Position numbers and translations under genes: made by a program
Source of the DNA: Membranipora membranacea
Taxonomy: Eukaryota; Bryozoa; Gymnolaemata; Cheilostomatida; Membraniporidae
Length of the DNA stretch: 64,000 nt
Direction: 5' to 3'
Assembly: GCA_914767715.1 (NCBI GenBank)
Contig: OU612068.1
Location: forward strand, 22,506,001 to 22,570,000
Shown here: in pieces, positions 23,201-32,718 of the stretch
Layout: each line of letters opens with the position of its first letter
Position numbering within the stretch: position 1 is the stretch's first letter
Notes under the pieces: model-generated
Told to the model about the DNA's origin: nothing
What the model saw: the letters and a program-made list of their open reading frames with translations, nothing else
Databases searched by the model: none

Positions 23201-26200
23201 AGAGTATTTCAGAACTAAGCTAGAACGAACATTGGCTGGTTGGTTAGTGTATATGTGATCAATGATAGATTCAGAATTTTCTGCAATTCTTGTAAAATCC
23301 TTTATTAGTTGTGTAAGTCCAAGTGGATTTATGACATTTCTAAACCACCTGACCAATGTGCTGTTATGACCGAGGTCAACATTAAAATCACCCAAAATGA
23401 TTACTTCCCTGCAAATTGATACAATGTTCTCGATGTAATGAGTGAAGACATGATTCCAATCAACAAGTGCGCTAGGTGGGCGATAAACGAAGCATGTTAA
23501 AAAAGATTGTGAGTGGGTTTGGGAGATTTTCAAAGTAATTGACTCAGGCATTGAATGGTTTGCAACATTGATCTCTTCAAATGAAATACCAACACGTATG
23601 TAGCATAGCAAACCCCCTCCTTGACCAGTATTTCTATCCTGTCTTACAATATTATAGTTCAATATATGGAAAAAACTATTTGATTTAGACTCATTTAGAA
23701 AAGTCTCAGATAAACAAAAAATATCAAGATCATTTTCATGTAAGATCTTTTTAACTTCATCAATTTTGCTTGTAAGCCCTCTAATATTTAGATGAGCTAT
23801 TTTCATGCCTTGAGTAAAATAACTAGACATTTGGAGTTGAAATTTCTGATAGGTGGCAATATATGAATAAAGATTTGAGTGGTATACCATTGTGTATAGC
23901 GTGTTTCATGTCGGTTTGTGATGCGAATTTTACCTTCACAGTGCGCAAGGTCTTACCACCTTTTGAGAGTCTCTCAATAGTGGCCTCCGGATAAACTGCT
24001 TTGATATCTCGCTCTATATCATTGTTACTGCCTTCTTTAGGGACATTGTACATCATGGCACAGTTTAAATTCTGAGTCTTGGGGTCTTGTGGTCTCCTTG
24101 CAGTCGATCCACCAAAGAGGAGACAATTCCATTCCGTTACAATTTTTATAGCTGCAGCAGTATCTCTAAATTGAATGGCCAGTTTTGGATGATCTGACTT
24201 AAACTTATATGGCGTTATTTTTTCTACAATCACTAGACCATAATGTTTGCAGATCTCTTGTCGAGTAATATCTTGGTTGTAATTTAAATGGAAAGCTGAG
24301 TCTTTCTCAATATTGACGATAATGTTTCTTTCAGGTGCAAATGGTTCTCTATGCGTTGACTGTGGATGGTCTGAGCTGTGTTGGTCCTTACTGGATGATT
24401 TGAGTTTTGACTTTCTGCTGTGAAGGGTATTATTGTTTGGTGATCCACTATGGTGTGGTGAAGGGGAAGGCCGGCCGTGGGATTGGAAGGATAGTGGTCG
24501 GGATAAAGGGTTTGCCTGGTTTTGTTGAGTGGAAGTGTGTGGTGTTGGTATGAAGGGGGAAACATGTGCACCAGTGTCGTGACTTTGTGTTTTTCCAGCA
24601 ACCTCTGCATACGTTCCAAATTTCTGGTTGATGGAAGATTCCAGTTGTTGTTTTACACAGAACAGTTGATGGTTAAATTTCTGCTCCATAGTTTCTGAGA
24701 AATGGCTCAGGTGAGCACGTAATGTGTCATTGGTTAATGGTCCGATGTTTCTGCTCTCCTGCATTTGTTGGATGATCTTGGCCTGGTTATTGACTACCTC
24801 TTCCAGTTCTTGAATTCTTGATTGCAGTGACTTGTTCAAAGCCTTGCACATATCTAGACTGCAGTCTGGAATTTTGGTAGGTGGTGAAGAAATTGGTGGG
24901 TAAGAACTTACGTCAGAGATTGGTGGAGGGATCGATTTATTGAGAGGAGATCTTGATCTTGATCTTGATTTTTCTCTTGATTTCTTTGGTGGAGTGAGTT
25001 GGTCATGTTTTCCTGTCTCAGCTTGTCTCCTGTTAAAGGTTGCAGATTTAAGCTGTTGGTTGACGGGAGAGGAATTTGTTATAGCGGTTCGAACATGAGT
25101 GATATCTATGTCAGACTGGATAATAGGAGATGAGGTGTTGGGGATGGGTGATATAGGACTGGCCGTATTGTTGATTGGGCTCTGGTTTTTGACTGGGCTC
25201 TGTTGGGAAGGGGTGGTGGGATGGGAAGGCAAACCCTTTGATGACTCACTTTCAATATTTGATGAAGTTGATGGGACAGGGTGAGTTGGGAGCGATGGCT
25301 CAGTAGCTTCATCTCTGCTATGTGTGAAAGATGGACTATTGATTGATGTATCCATATTACTTTCGTCTGAGAAGCTATCTCTTTCATAGTTTTTTACACT
25401 AGCCAGAGCTGTGTGGCAGATTGATTGGTAATCCTGGTTAGCAGCATCAACAACGTGATGAGGCATCTTAGACATTAGTTCCTCGTAGTGAGCCATGAAA
25501 TAGTTAATATCTGAATTTCCGTTCACCAAAATAGTGGATGTCGTATTGAAAAAGTTGATAGTATAAACTTTTTTTTCCTTTTTTTTTAGCTTTTTCGAAA
25601 CACTTATACATGCTCCACTTTTATCAACAGTCAACTTAGAACACACACCTTCAATATCTTTAGTTTTGAGAAAGTTTGCTAGTGAAGTTTTGATCCACTC
25701 GAATGCAGCGGTGTTACATACAATCACTATCTGCGGGTTTTTGGTAGTGCCCTTAACTTCTATAGTTGATGTTTGGTTAAAGGTACTATCCAGCTTCTTC
25801 TGAATGGCATTTATCATGTCCAGATAATATGGCACTTGGTTGACATGTTCCTCAGTTGAATTAGGCTTCATTGTGAAAACCAGTGTAGGTTCAGAGGAAG
25901 ATGAAGTACTATCCGAGTCTAAGTCATAGCTATTCTTTTTCCTCGCTCGGTGAAAATGTTTTATCATTTGTTAAATATTACTAGTATAGGTTTTACTAAA
26001 AACAATCCTTAGCTCTTGAAAATTCTTAGCTCTTGAAAAGGAGATTGTTGAATGCCGGCGATGGTTTATAAATATTTTCAATACATATTTTCTAATATTT
26101 CTTATATTGTAATCATTTAAATCAAAGTTTGCAATCTTGTGTGTTTGCTACAAGAAGTTTCCTGTTGCTTCATTGGCTATATTCAAAGCTGTTTTGCCCT

Positions 26201-29200
26201 GCCCTGCCTCCAGGGTTAGGGGTATAACGTACCTGATTTTGAATTGAGTGGCAGGGTTTCTATTAGCTGTTTTATTAGCTGAGTTTGTCCCGCTAAGTGT
26301 CTTGCTATCCACCGTCGAGTTAGCTGTTGACTGCTTAGGGGTCGACACGACAGATATACCAGAAGAAGCGGTCTCTGTCGAGTACTGGCGTTTTGCCTTG
26401 TCGTGGGTTTGTGTATAGCTAATGGAGGTCATTGATCTGTTTGTGCTTTGTGCTCTCTTTAACTGCACAATGATAGCTATGTTCAGAATTAGAAGGACAA
26501 AGGCCGGAATGAAAAGGTAAAGTATGCACCAAAACTCATAGCTAGCATTGTAAAGGTAAATTTTGGATTCTTTTGGAAAACATATCACACCACCATCAAC
26601 ACTTGTAATAGCCTCATATAAGTTTCCATACCACGAGTAAACCATCATCCAAAAGATTGGCATCAAGGAACAAACAATTATGGCTTTTCCTCTGGTGTAG
26701 TGGTGCTTTACCTGAAGGGGAAAGAAAACACATAATTAGTAAACAATATAGAAAAAACCCTGTATGAGGAGTGAGGTATTTTCATTTATCCACAAAACTT
26801 TGCCTGATATGTGGCTGGTATCAGGCAAAGAAACGTGTAAAAATATTTTACGCACACCTTAAACTGGTTTTACTTCATATATGTGGTTGAAGACAGGACT
26901 TTGATTCAGCCATATCTTCTATTTTCCAAAAAAACACTTTTTGATAAAATGATATGAGGCACTGGATATGGGTTTCAGGCCTGAAAAAAAGAAAAATTAA
27001 AGGCCAGATTTTATTTACATTTCAACTCTTTCACTACTTGGTGGTTTAACTGTTTTGTTACCGTTACGGTACCTATTTATTACTACTTACACCTGGATTA
27101 TTTCGCGCTGAGCTTTGCAAGCTTCAGCGGGCCAGAGTGGCTGAGTGGTTAGAGTGTTTGATCGCAACAGCACGACACTGAGAATAATTGCGGGGAGTTC
27201 TGCCACATAATAAGACAACTATACTCAGGCTGTCTACCTCATAGGTGGTATGGAAAGGACAGCCATTTTAAATTGCACTTGTAATGACATCGCCAGTTGG
27301 CCATCCATCATAAACTCAATCGACAACCTGAGTGTGTGTCATCCACACCCCTGAAGTTTTGTGGCATTCATGATCGGCATTTCTAGTGTAGTTATTTATT
27401 TTTATTCATGTAGGTCTTTTGATCAATGTGATGAGCAAGAGAAAGCTAGGCCTCGAATTAGACTAAACTAATAGTCTCTATCTTTCTGTACGACGGCCCG
27501 TCGGGAGGGTAGCCTGTTGGTTCAGTCTAGCCTCGAATATACATGGCTTACCATCATTCCACAGTCTAACATTCAGCATTAGCAAAACCCATTATTTGCG
27601 TACACTATGGACAAGAAGGAGCATGGCAGGCAGGAGAAATTAGCCTTAAGCCAAGCTGAACTACCTTATGGTTGAGGTGAGATAAGGGTGTACAAAAACA
27701 TCATGTGAACAGAAACATTTGGTAATAGAACAGTAGGGAATTATTATAAATTTTATTGATAACACACCTTCAGAGGAAAAGACACAATAGATAGCCTCTC
27801 CAAAGTGACCAGTACTATAAACCATGAGGAGCTTGTCAGCGTGGCAGATATAATAACATCAGCGATCCCACATGATGCATCTGTCCACGGCAGCTGTAAC
27901 AGATAGACGTTTTGAGGACAGGGGTATAATGTTAACCCAATATCAAATCACGAGTGCAGTTCTGACTTTAAATAAGGTTTTTGATTTATATTCAGCTGTT
28001 TCAGGATCTCATCTTTATATTGAAGGCATATTCTATAAAGGGTTTAGGATTCAAGAGTAGTCTATGATTCACATTTATCGCATATCATGTTGCATGGGAA
28101 GTCTAAATGAAACCGTAAGCAAACTAGCAGTTCATAACGCTCCTGGTCTGAATTTGATAATCACTGCTGTCCATTATCAACGGGTCATCTATACCAAAGT
28201 ATTGTCAGGACCTATGACCTATTGAAATGGGTTGCTCCGTCATTTCATTTTTATCTTCAGCTGAATGTAAAAAATTTTGCAATCAACCTTTTTAGTTACA
28301 AAAACTAGCCTTGTTCACAGGGCCACGGGTTTTGTTTTTTGGGTAATAACAAAAAAAAAACAAATAAACCAAATAAACCAAAAAAACCCAAACCCGTGGC
28401 CGCCGTGAACAAGGCTAAACAAAAAACCACTAAGAAAAGTTCTCACCTGTGTCCAGTATGAATGAATACTGTTTGGTACCAGAGTAATAAAGATGTTACA
28501 CAGCAAAGATCCCATATCCGCTAAAGCCAGAGACATCAGCATGACTCGCGTAGCTTCACCTGTTACGAAAACATTATTTTTCCATCACAATTGATATCTC
28601 ACGTAAACTGCCAATTCTATCTGTTTTAGAGCACTGTAACTGAATTTCAGAAATGAAAAGTGCAGGGTTACCACAAATCTTTAAAAGAGCTAAAAAAATA
28701 TACTACCCCAAAGGTTCTCAAGATGCTCTCAGATACTCTGAAATTTTTACAATTACTTGGGAAATTGATTTTTTATTTTGAAATTGGCCCTCAACCATAG
28801 GCTCCCAAGTCTGCAGTGCATGCAGTAAGTTTGAAAAATGATATCCAATCTCAAGTGATCTAGTAATATAATGCGTTTATGGATGATAGATTTCTTTTTT
28901 GTTTTTTGCTTCAGCTTTTTGCAGGGGAGGTAAACCCTGGGAAGACCCTCATCAAGACCCCGCAAAAATTTGAAGCTCAGAATTTAAATCATATATGGCA
29001 AGTATGGTGCACATTGCTACTCACAGCATTTCAAGCATTCCAATGCTACAAAAAAGTAAATCTGTCATTTATGCTTTAATGAATGAAGATCAGTAATTAA
29101 AAAACTATGTGGCATTTGCAGCTTATTGGCTTATACAGTGTATTCCCAATGCTTACATCATAGATGAGCAGGGATATTTGCATACACTATATATAGATTT

Positions 29201-29642
29201 TACACAGATGTCCTGTCAGTGTAAAATATTCTATGCATAACTGCAGAACTAGCTGCCTGACTATGTAATGCTTTGGTCTTCAGAAACATAAATCATTCCT
29301 CTCGTTGCTTCACAGCCTGCACAAAGTTACCCTTATTGACTAACCAATAAACTCTAGACAGTATATTAAACGGATCATTAGCATTGAGACACAAATATTT
29401 AAATAAAAAAATAGCTCATATATGGACTTACTTCCAACCCTGTGTCGACTGAGCACTAATAAAACCATAGGGTTTGTTATTAGCCCAATGATACGTATCA
29501 CCAGATGTACCCATCCAGCAGCATGAAATATATGGTCCAAGGCATCCCCATCTACCAGAGAGGAGAAATTGGTGGTCGATTCAGTCAAGTATGACCCGTT
29601 GTAGCCATTAGTATACATGTCTTCTTGGATGTCGTTTGCCAT
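20277..29642 (-). CDS. Rhodopsin-class GPCR, copy D (five exons, LINE in intron 4)
   Basis: Predicted exons in transcript order: 29642-29432, 28559-28447, 27893-27768, 26711-26233, 20511-20277, giving 387 residues with no frame break. Motifs: LALAD in TM2, SCGIAD before TM3, ERL at the DRY position, VICFP in the second extracellular loop, a long Ser/Thr-rich third loop, NFFVY in TM7, and CFKR at the end. Closest to copy A. Intron 4 is 5.7 kb because a full-length LINE lies in it in the same orientation as the gene; both splice sites are kept. A 110-bp hairpin lies just downstream of the exon 2 donor. Probably functional; ligand unknown. Confidence 0.87.
21062..23830 (-). CDS. LINE ORF2: endonuclease and reverse transcriptase
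   Basis: From the ATG at 23830 it encodes about 922 residues. The N-terminal third is an APE-type endonuclease (HLNIRG, LSET, GDFNVDL, SDHF). The middle is a reverse transcriptase with STGPD, NYRPISVLPVLSKIFE, the FIDFCKAFD block, GVPQGSILAP and YADD. The C-terminus is the usual thumb/tail without an RNase H domain. This composition fits the Jockey/CR1/L2-like group; I cannot fix the clade. The reading frame stays open upstream to 23890, but the ATG overlapping the ORF1 stop (ATGTCTAG) is the likelier start. It nicks target DNA and copies the element RNA in the nucleus. Confidence 0.95.
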   Translation of the reverse strand: MSSYFTQGMKIAHLNIRGLTSKIDEVKKILHENDLDIFCLSETFLNESKSNSFFHILNYNIVRQDRNTGQGGGLLCYIRVGISFEEINVANHSMPESITLKISQTHSQSFLTCFVYRPPSALVDWNHVFTHYIENIVSICREVIILGDFNVDLGHNSTLVRWFRNVINPLGLTQLIKDFTRIAENSESIIDHIYTNQPANVRSSLVLKYSLSDHFLVMAIRKKGVVKSEKRIKINFNDYSKFTDENIHKYFSNVDWHQSLCYSNINHVIENFNETFLNLTSKLIKRRTRYVKSEVLPMWIDDEVRDHMRLRDQYKSQNLWDFYKTERNLVTNMIKRKKKKYMTKLVENSKGHNTKSLWNALNIGNKTKTYIDNAADISSSNLNEHFTSIAAKLSKDFSLISDFSSTLPNYHHKGLKQFPKFTTVSLHKLLKSIPISKSTGPDQISVRMLNKTFPYIGPVLTDIFNRILDEGVFPKVWKIARVTPIFKSGSKDDPGNYRPISVLPVLSKIFEKHLNINIQIFLNENHLISSSQSGFRTAHSCSDAVHKIISDYSSEKLKQRKSIFLFIDFCKAFDCVDHQILKNKLQNFNFENKAFLLLSSFLQDRSQYVHFDGAVSSILDINIGVPQGSILAPTLFQIYINDLLNLPLSSNSYAYADDTVFVASHSVPSTLVQICNRDLVSINKWCKNNHMTINYKKSHFLSSFGEDSSLNLKIDNNQIFQRHETELLGFKISDSFSLNGHCETVLDKVSKNTNLLKLCRPYLTTHSAKQFYFQFIHCYLIYGIHIYYNLCASNITNPIFTQQKRALRIVANVQHIPFYLSPTNDLCTSLKILPLPILSNYFTCITGFKALNNLSPPYISDFFVTTPHRFPRRDTHLLKPPLDNLNHKIATNFNILPSSLRSTLTLNMFKKRLMQHFFSLLA
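23823..25967 (-). CDS. LINE ORF1: RNA-binding gag-like protein
   Basis: Codes for 714 residues. The first 200 contain a conserved-looking domain with KVYTINFFNTTSTILVNG, a pattern I associate with ORF1 proteins of invertebrate LINEs. A long low-complexity Ser/Pro/Thr segment with an SRSRSRS stretch follows. Next comes a predicted coiled coil (SLQSRIQELEEVVNNQ), and the C-terminal 150 residues look like an RRM-type fold. No CCHC zinc knuckle is visible. It should coat element RNA. It overlaps ORF2 by eight bases. Confidence 0.9.
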   Translation of the reverse strand: MIKHFHRARKKNSYDLDSDSTSSSSEPTLVFTMKPNSTEEHVNQVPYYLDMINAIQKKLDSTFNQTSTIEVKGTTKNPQIVIVCNTAAFEWIKTSLANFLKTKDIEGVCSKLTVDKSGACISVSKKLKKKEKKVYTINFFNTTSTILVNGNSDINYFMAHYEELMSKMPHHVVDAANQDYQSICHTALASVKNYERDSFSDESNMDTSINSPSFTHSRDEATEPSLPTHPVPSTSSNIESESSKGLPSHPTTPSQQSPVKNQSPINNTASPISPIPNTSSPIIQSDIDITHVRTAITNSSPVNQQLKSATFNRRQAETGKHDQLTPPKKSREKSRSRSRSPLNKSIPPPISDVSSYPPISSPPTKIPDCSLDMCKALNKSLQSRIQELEEVVNNQAKIIQQMQESRNIGPLTNDTLRAHLSHFSETMEQKFNHQLFCVKQQLESSINQKFGTYAEVAGKTQSHDTGAHVSPFIPTPHTSTQQNQANPLSRPLSFQSHGRPSPSPHHSGSPNNNTLHSRKSKLKSSSKDQHSSDHPQSTHREPFAPERNIIVNIEKDSAFHLNYNQDITRQEICKHYGLVIVEKITPYKFKSDHPKLAIQFRDTAAAIKIVTEWNCLLFGGSTARRPQDPKTQNLNCAMMYNVPKEGSNNDIERDIKAVYPEATIERLSKGGKTLRTVKVKFASQTDMKHAIHNGIPLKSLFIYCHLSEISTPNV
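27009..27170 (+). repeat. tRNA-related repeat, second locus
   Basis: TTTCACTACTTGGTGG, as in the array at 13.3 kb, is followed about 85 bp later by the same tRNA-like head (CTTCAGCGGGCCAGAGTGG, then CTGAGTGGTTAGAG). It lies in GPCR-D intron 3. Confidence 0.65.
28307..28416. repeat. Hairpin element beside GPCR-D exon 2
   Basis: Arms starting AGCCTTGTTCAC pair with GTGAACAAGGCT over about 28 bp with a few mismatches (including GGCCACGGGTTT/AAACCCGTGGCC). The A-rich interior can pair further. The dinucleotide TA borders both ends. It starts 30 bp downstream of the exon 2 donor in the direction of transcription. Confidence 0.8.
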
Positions 29643-32600
29643 GCCTCTCTTCAGAGCGGTTGTTAGTAGTTGAATAATAACAGGTGTTGTGAATGAATTT
29701 GTTCCTTTCTGCAGCTAATTGTCCCATAAGATGCACTCTATGGTGTTCCAAGAATGAAAGTATTGACATTTTTGACAGGTGCCAGGTTGTGTATCTGTAA
29801 TATGATAAAAGCTTCTGAAATAGAAAAAAAACTGTATAAATATCAAATTCAAATTGATTACCAATGGGCCAGATGTTGTTCCAATAGTGCTTCTCGTAGT
29901 ATTCATCCCCGAAACCGTCTCCATATAGTGCTTTTATTTGATGGAAGATGTAATAATAAGAAAATTGAAAAAGTGGATAAATAAAGTGCCCATTAAAAGT
30001 TTTCTGAAGAGATTAATAAAGAAATACGTATATTTAATCAATCTGATACAAATCAAGAAATAAATAATTGATTTGATTTCAAATTAACTTGCAAGGAAAC
30101 AGCTTTGGTAATGTCGTGCAGTGGATAACAAATTGTGTACTAGGCCAGGTGCAAATCTTTTACTAGCTCATGTGCCATGCTGTTTGATTAAGGGTGTCAC
30201 TACCATCCCCAACCAAAACTACTAGTATTTATTTTTGGTATTTTACGGTTTACGTTATTTCTAAAGATGGTAGTGGACTCACCAAATACTGTATCTGTAC
30301 TCAAAGTTTTTATTGCAGATGTACAGAAATCAAGAAATTGATCAGAATCTCTAACGAAATTTTCACCTATAGTTCCCTACTACCCTTATCCTATTACCGA
30401 TTGATATAAAGTTCTTATGCTAAAGTTTTTGTAATACTGTCTGGCTTGCAACATGTGTCTGACATAACTGTTTTCTCAACTATCACAGAATCAGCAAATA
30501 AATCAAGGAACGCAGTTTAATGGTAGTTATACACAAATCTGTGTACTCCAGTTGATCCCGTAAGTGTGCCCAATGAAAATCTGAGTTTGAGTCAAGATCA
30601 GTTATTCCATTCAGCGACTTTCCTTTCGTGATACGGACTAGCCTACCAAGAGACATTTCATTTGGAATGCAGCAAATCTATCAGTTTTCTACCTGTTAAA
30701 AAAAAATTTTCTCCAAAACTTTCATTTTACAACCTTGTTGTACTTTACACGGCTGCCATAACCAATCTGGTCACACGACATGATGCCGTCGCCTGTATCA
30801 ATAATTATCTGTATCCTTTGTTTTATTTATACGTTTTTAACATTGAAAGTGAAGTCATTTTGGTTTAATATTAATAGTGTTAATCATTTCTTTAAATAAT
30901 CGATAATCAACCATTGAGAAGAAAAGGAAAGATACACAAACAAGATGAAAGATAAGGTCGCAAAGTTTCCTTGTGCTAGCGTATTCTGAACACTAAGTTT
31001 TAAAATTACTCTTGATCTCAGATTACAGGTGAGAGAACACCTATCATCCTCATGTTTGAGACATTTTGAGTATCCCATGGGAGCTCATCTTCGTGATCCA
31101 CTTGTTCTATGTAAGCAAGGGGCGGTTGAAATAAGTTATTACACTGGTGAGGTCAGTGATGTGAGGGAGATCCCCAAATAATGAGCAATGAAATGTGTTA
31201 AAGCGACATGAGTGACGAGTCACATGAAGTGTAGCAACCAGCTCGAAGTTGGCAATGTAGTCCACATGAGGTTCCGATCATAAATATGGGGCTTTAAAGA
31301 ATCCGTATGGACCTGCGTCTTTGTTGTTTTCCAAGCATAACTAGTGTAACTCCATGGGATTGGAAATTCAATAATGAGAAAATTCTGAAACCACCTTAAA
31401 TCCACATTATTCACGGCAAAGTTTTATGTATGGATGCGCACAACTTGCTGAAGTATAGAACTAGAAATCGCTTTGTTGACAAATGAAGAAATTGGCTTAT
31501 TTATTCAACCATAGTTATCAGTAAAATCTGCAGAAAAGTAATAAAAATGTGTTGATAGAGATTTTAGGTGCATGTCGCAAATTCTGCTGATATTGCCAAA
31601 AATAGGAAATTACTACAATATCAAAAAACTGGACCGGGTAAAACACGAAATAGATTATTATTCCATAAGAGAGAGCTATCATAAAAACGAGAGTGGAAAA
31701 TAGTGGATTGTCTAAAATAACACCACAGTATACATAAATAGTGAATATAATAGTTGATGTCAGCTGCTTTGGATTAGAGTGGTTTTATCAGGTGATATTA
31801 GTGAGAAGCTTACAATTACAGTATGAATGGAATTGAATTTACTAACAGCGCAAAGCTTAAAATGGACAGCAGAAAATGTCAAATGAGTGAAATGAGCAGA
31901 GGGCATCATCTCCATATATCTCACATACTCGTGAATAAAGCCTTTGTCCTTGATTGGTAGATAAATAGGCGTTTGTCCACGAGTTGAAAGGTCAAACTTA
32001 CTGACATCACAGCTTATCAGTGTTTCCATTCCAAACACCCTGACAGGCTGAAACTTCAGTACAGAATTATGCAGTGATCAGAGATGCAGACCAAATAAGA
32101 AATTGCACGTCACTAAAACTACTGAATGCTCAGGACAGGCAAGGAGTTTGTCGCATCTCAATAATGGCTGATTCAGAGTTGTCCTCCCCTATTCAAAGTG
32201 GAGACAATACAGGAGTAAGCTGTGTAAAACCTCCAAGGCAAGATGATTTGAAATAACCCCAGATGAGCTAGCATCAGTCGGCTGAGCAAAGAAGTTTGAA
32301 ATAGTGTCTTTTCACTGGCATTCAATTATCACAGCGTCGTGACGATATCCTCCTCACAGACCGCTGTCTCTGACCTATGTGACCTCTCTTCTTCCTCTTC
32401 CTAAATTATACAAATTTTCACATTCAAATTTCATACATCTCATACAACGAAACTATGTAGCCGCATTGACCGCTTTAGAGAATTGTTCAAATCACAGATA
32501 CATTGGTGAATTTCTAACATGTATGAAACAAACTGAGAATGTTCCGGGTCTTTTCTTAGCTATGGGATGGGAGCTACCCTCATAATGTTTGGCATCATTG

Positions 32601-32718
32601 TGAACATAACACGAACCAAAAAAGTCTGCTTGATGTATGTTAGCAACAAATAATAGTATCTACAATATAGAAGGTGGATATTGTAGCGCTCTAAAGACAA
32701 CACCAAACTGCCACTTAC
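29643..32718. other. Intergenic, GPCR-D 5' flank to alpha-arrestin 3' end
   Basis: 29800-29930 (minus strand) is related to the duplicated block upstream of GPCR-A and may be shared promoter or leader. Apart from the possible arrestin terminal exon at 31760-32047, nothing else could be supported. Confidence 0.5.
31760..32047 (-). CDS. Candidate terminal exon of the alpha-arrestin gene
   Basis: A TTTCAG acceptor at 32048 opens a 95-codon frame in phase 0, the phase left by the last firm arrestin exon. It starts PVRVFGMETLISC and ends at a stop at 31760. No firm family match; the phase and open length are the only support. Confidence 0.3.
   Translation of the reverse strand, partial: PVRVFGMETLISCDVSKFDLSTRGQTPIYLPIKDKGFIHEYVRYMEMMPSAHFTHLTFSAVHFKLCAVSKFNSIHTVIVSFSLISPDKTTLIQSS

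Larger units (their letters stand above)
20945..26045 (-). mobile_element. Full-length non-LTR retrotransposon (LINE)
   Basis: Contains two long uninterrupted frames, ORF1 and ORF2, a 3' part ending in an AATAAAAGTATATATA-like tail, and a short 5' leader with a duplicated 15-bp CTTTTCAAGAGCTAA-like motif (26010-26042). Outer borders are approximate because I could not find a target-site duplication. Intact frames suggest a young, perhaps still competent copy. It is sense-oriented in GPCR-D intron 4. Confidence 0.85.
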
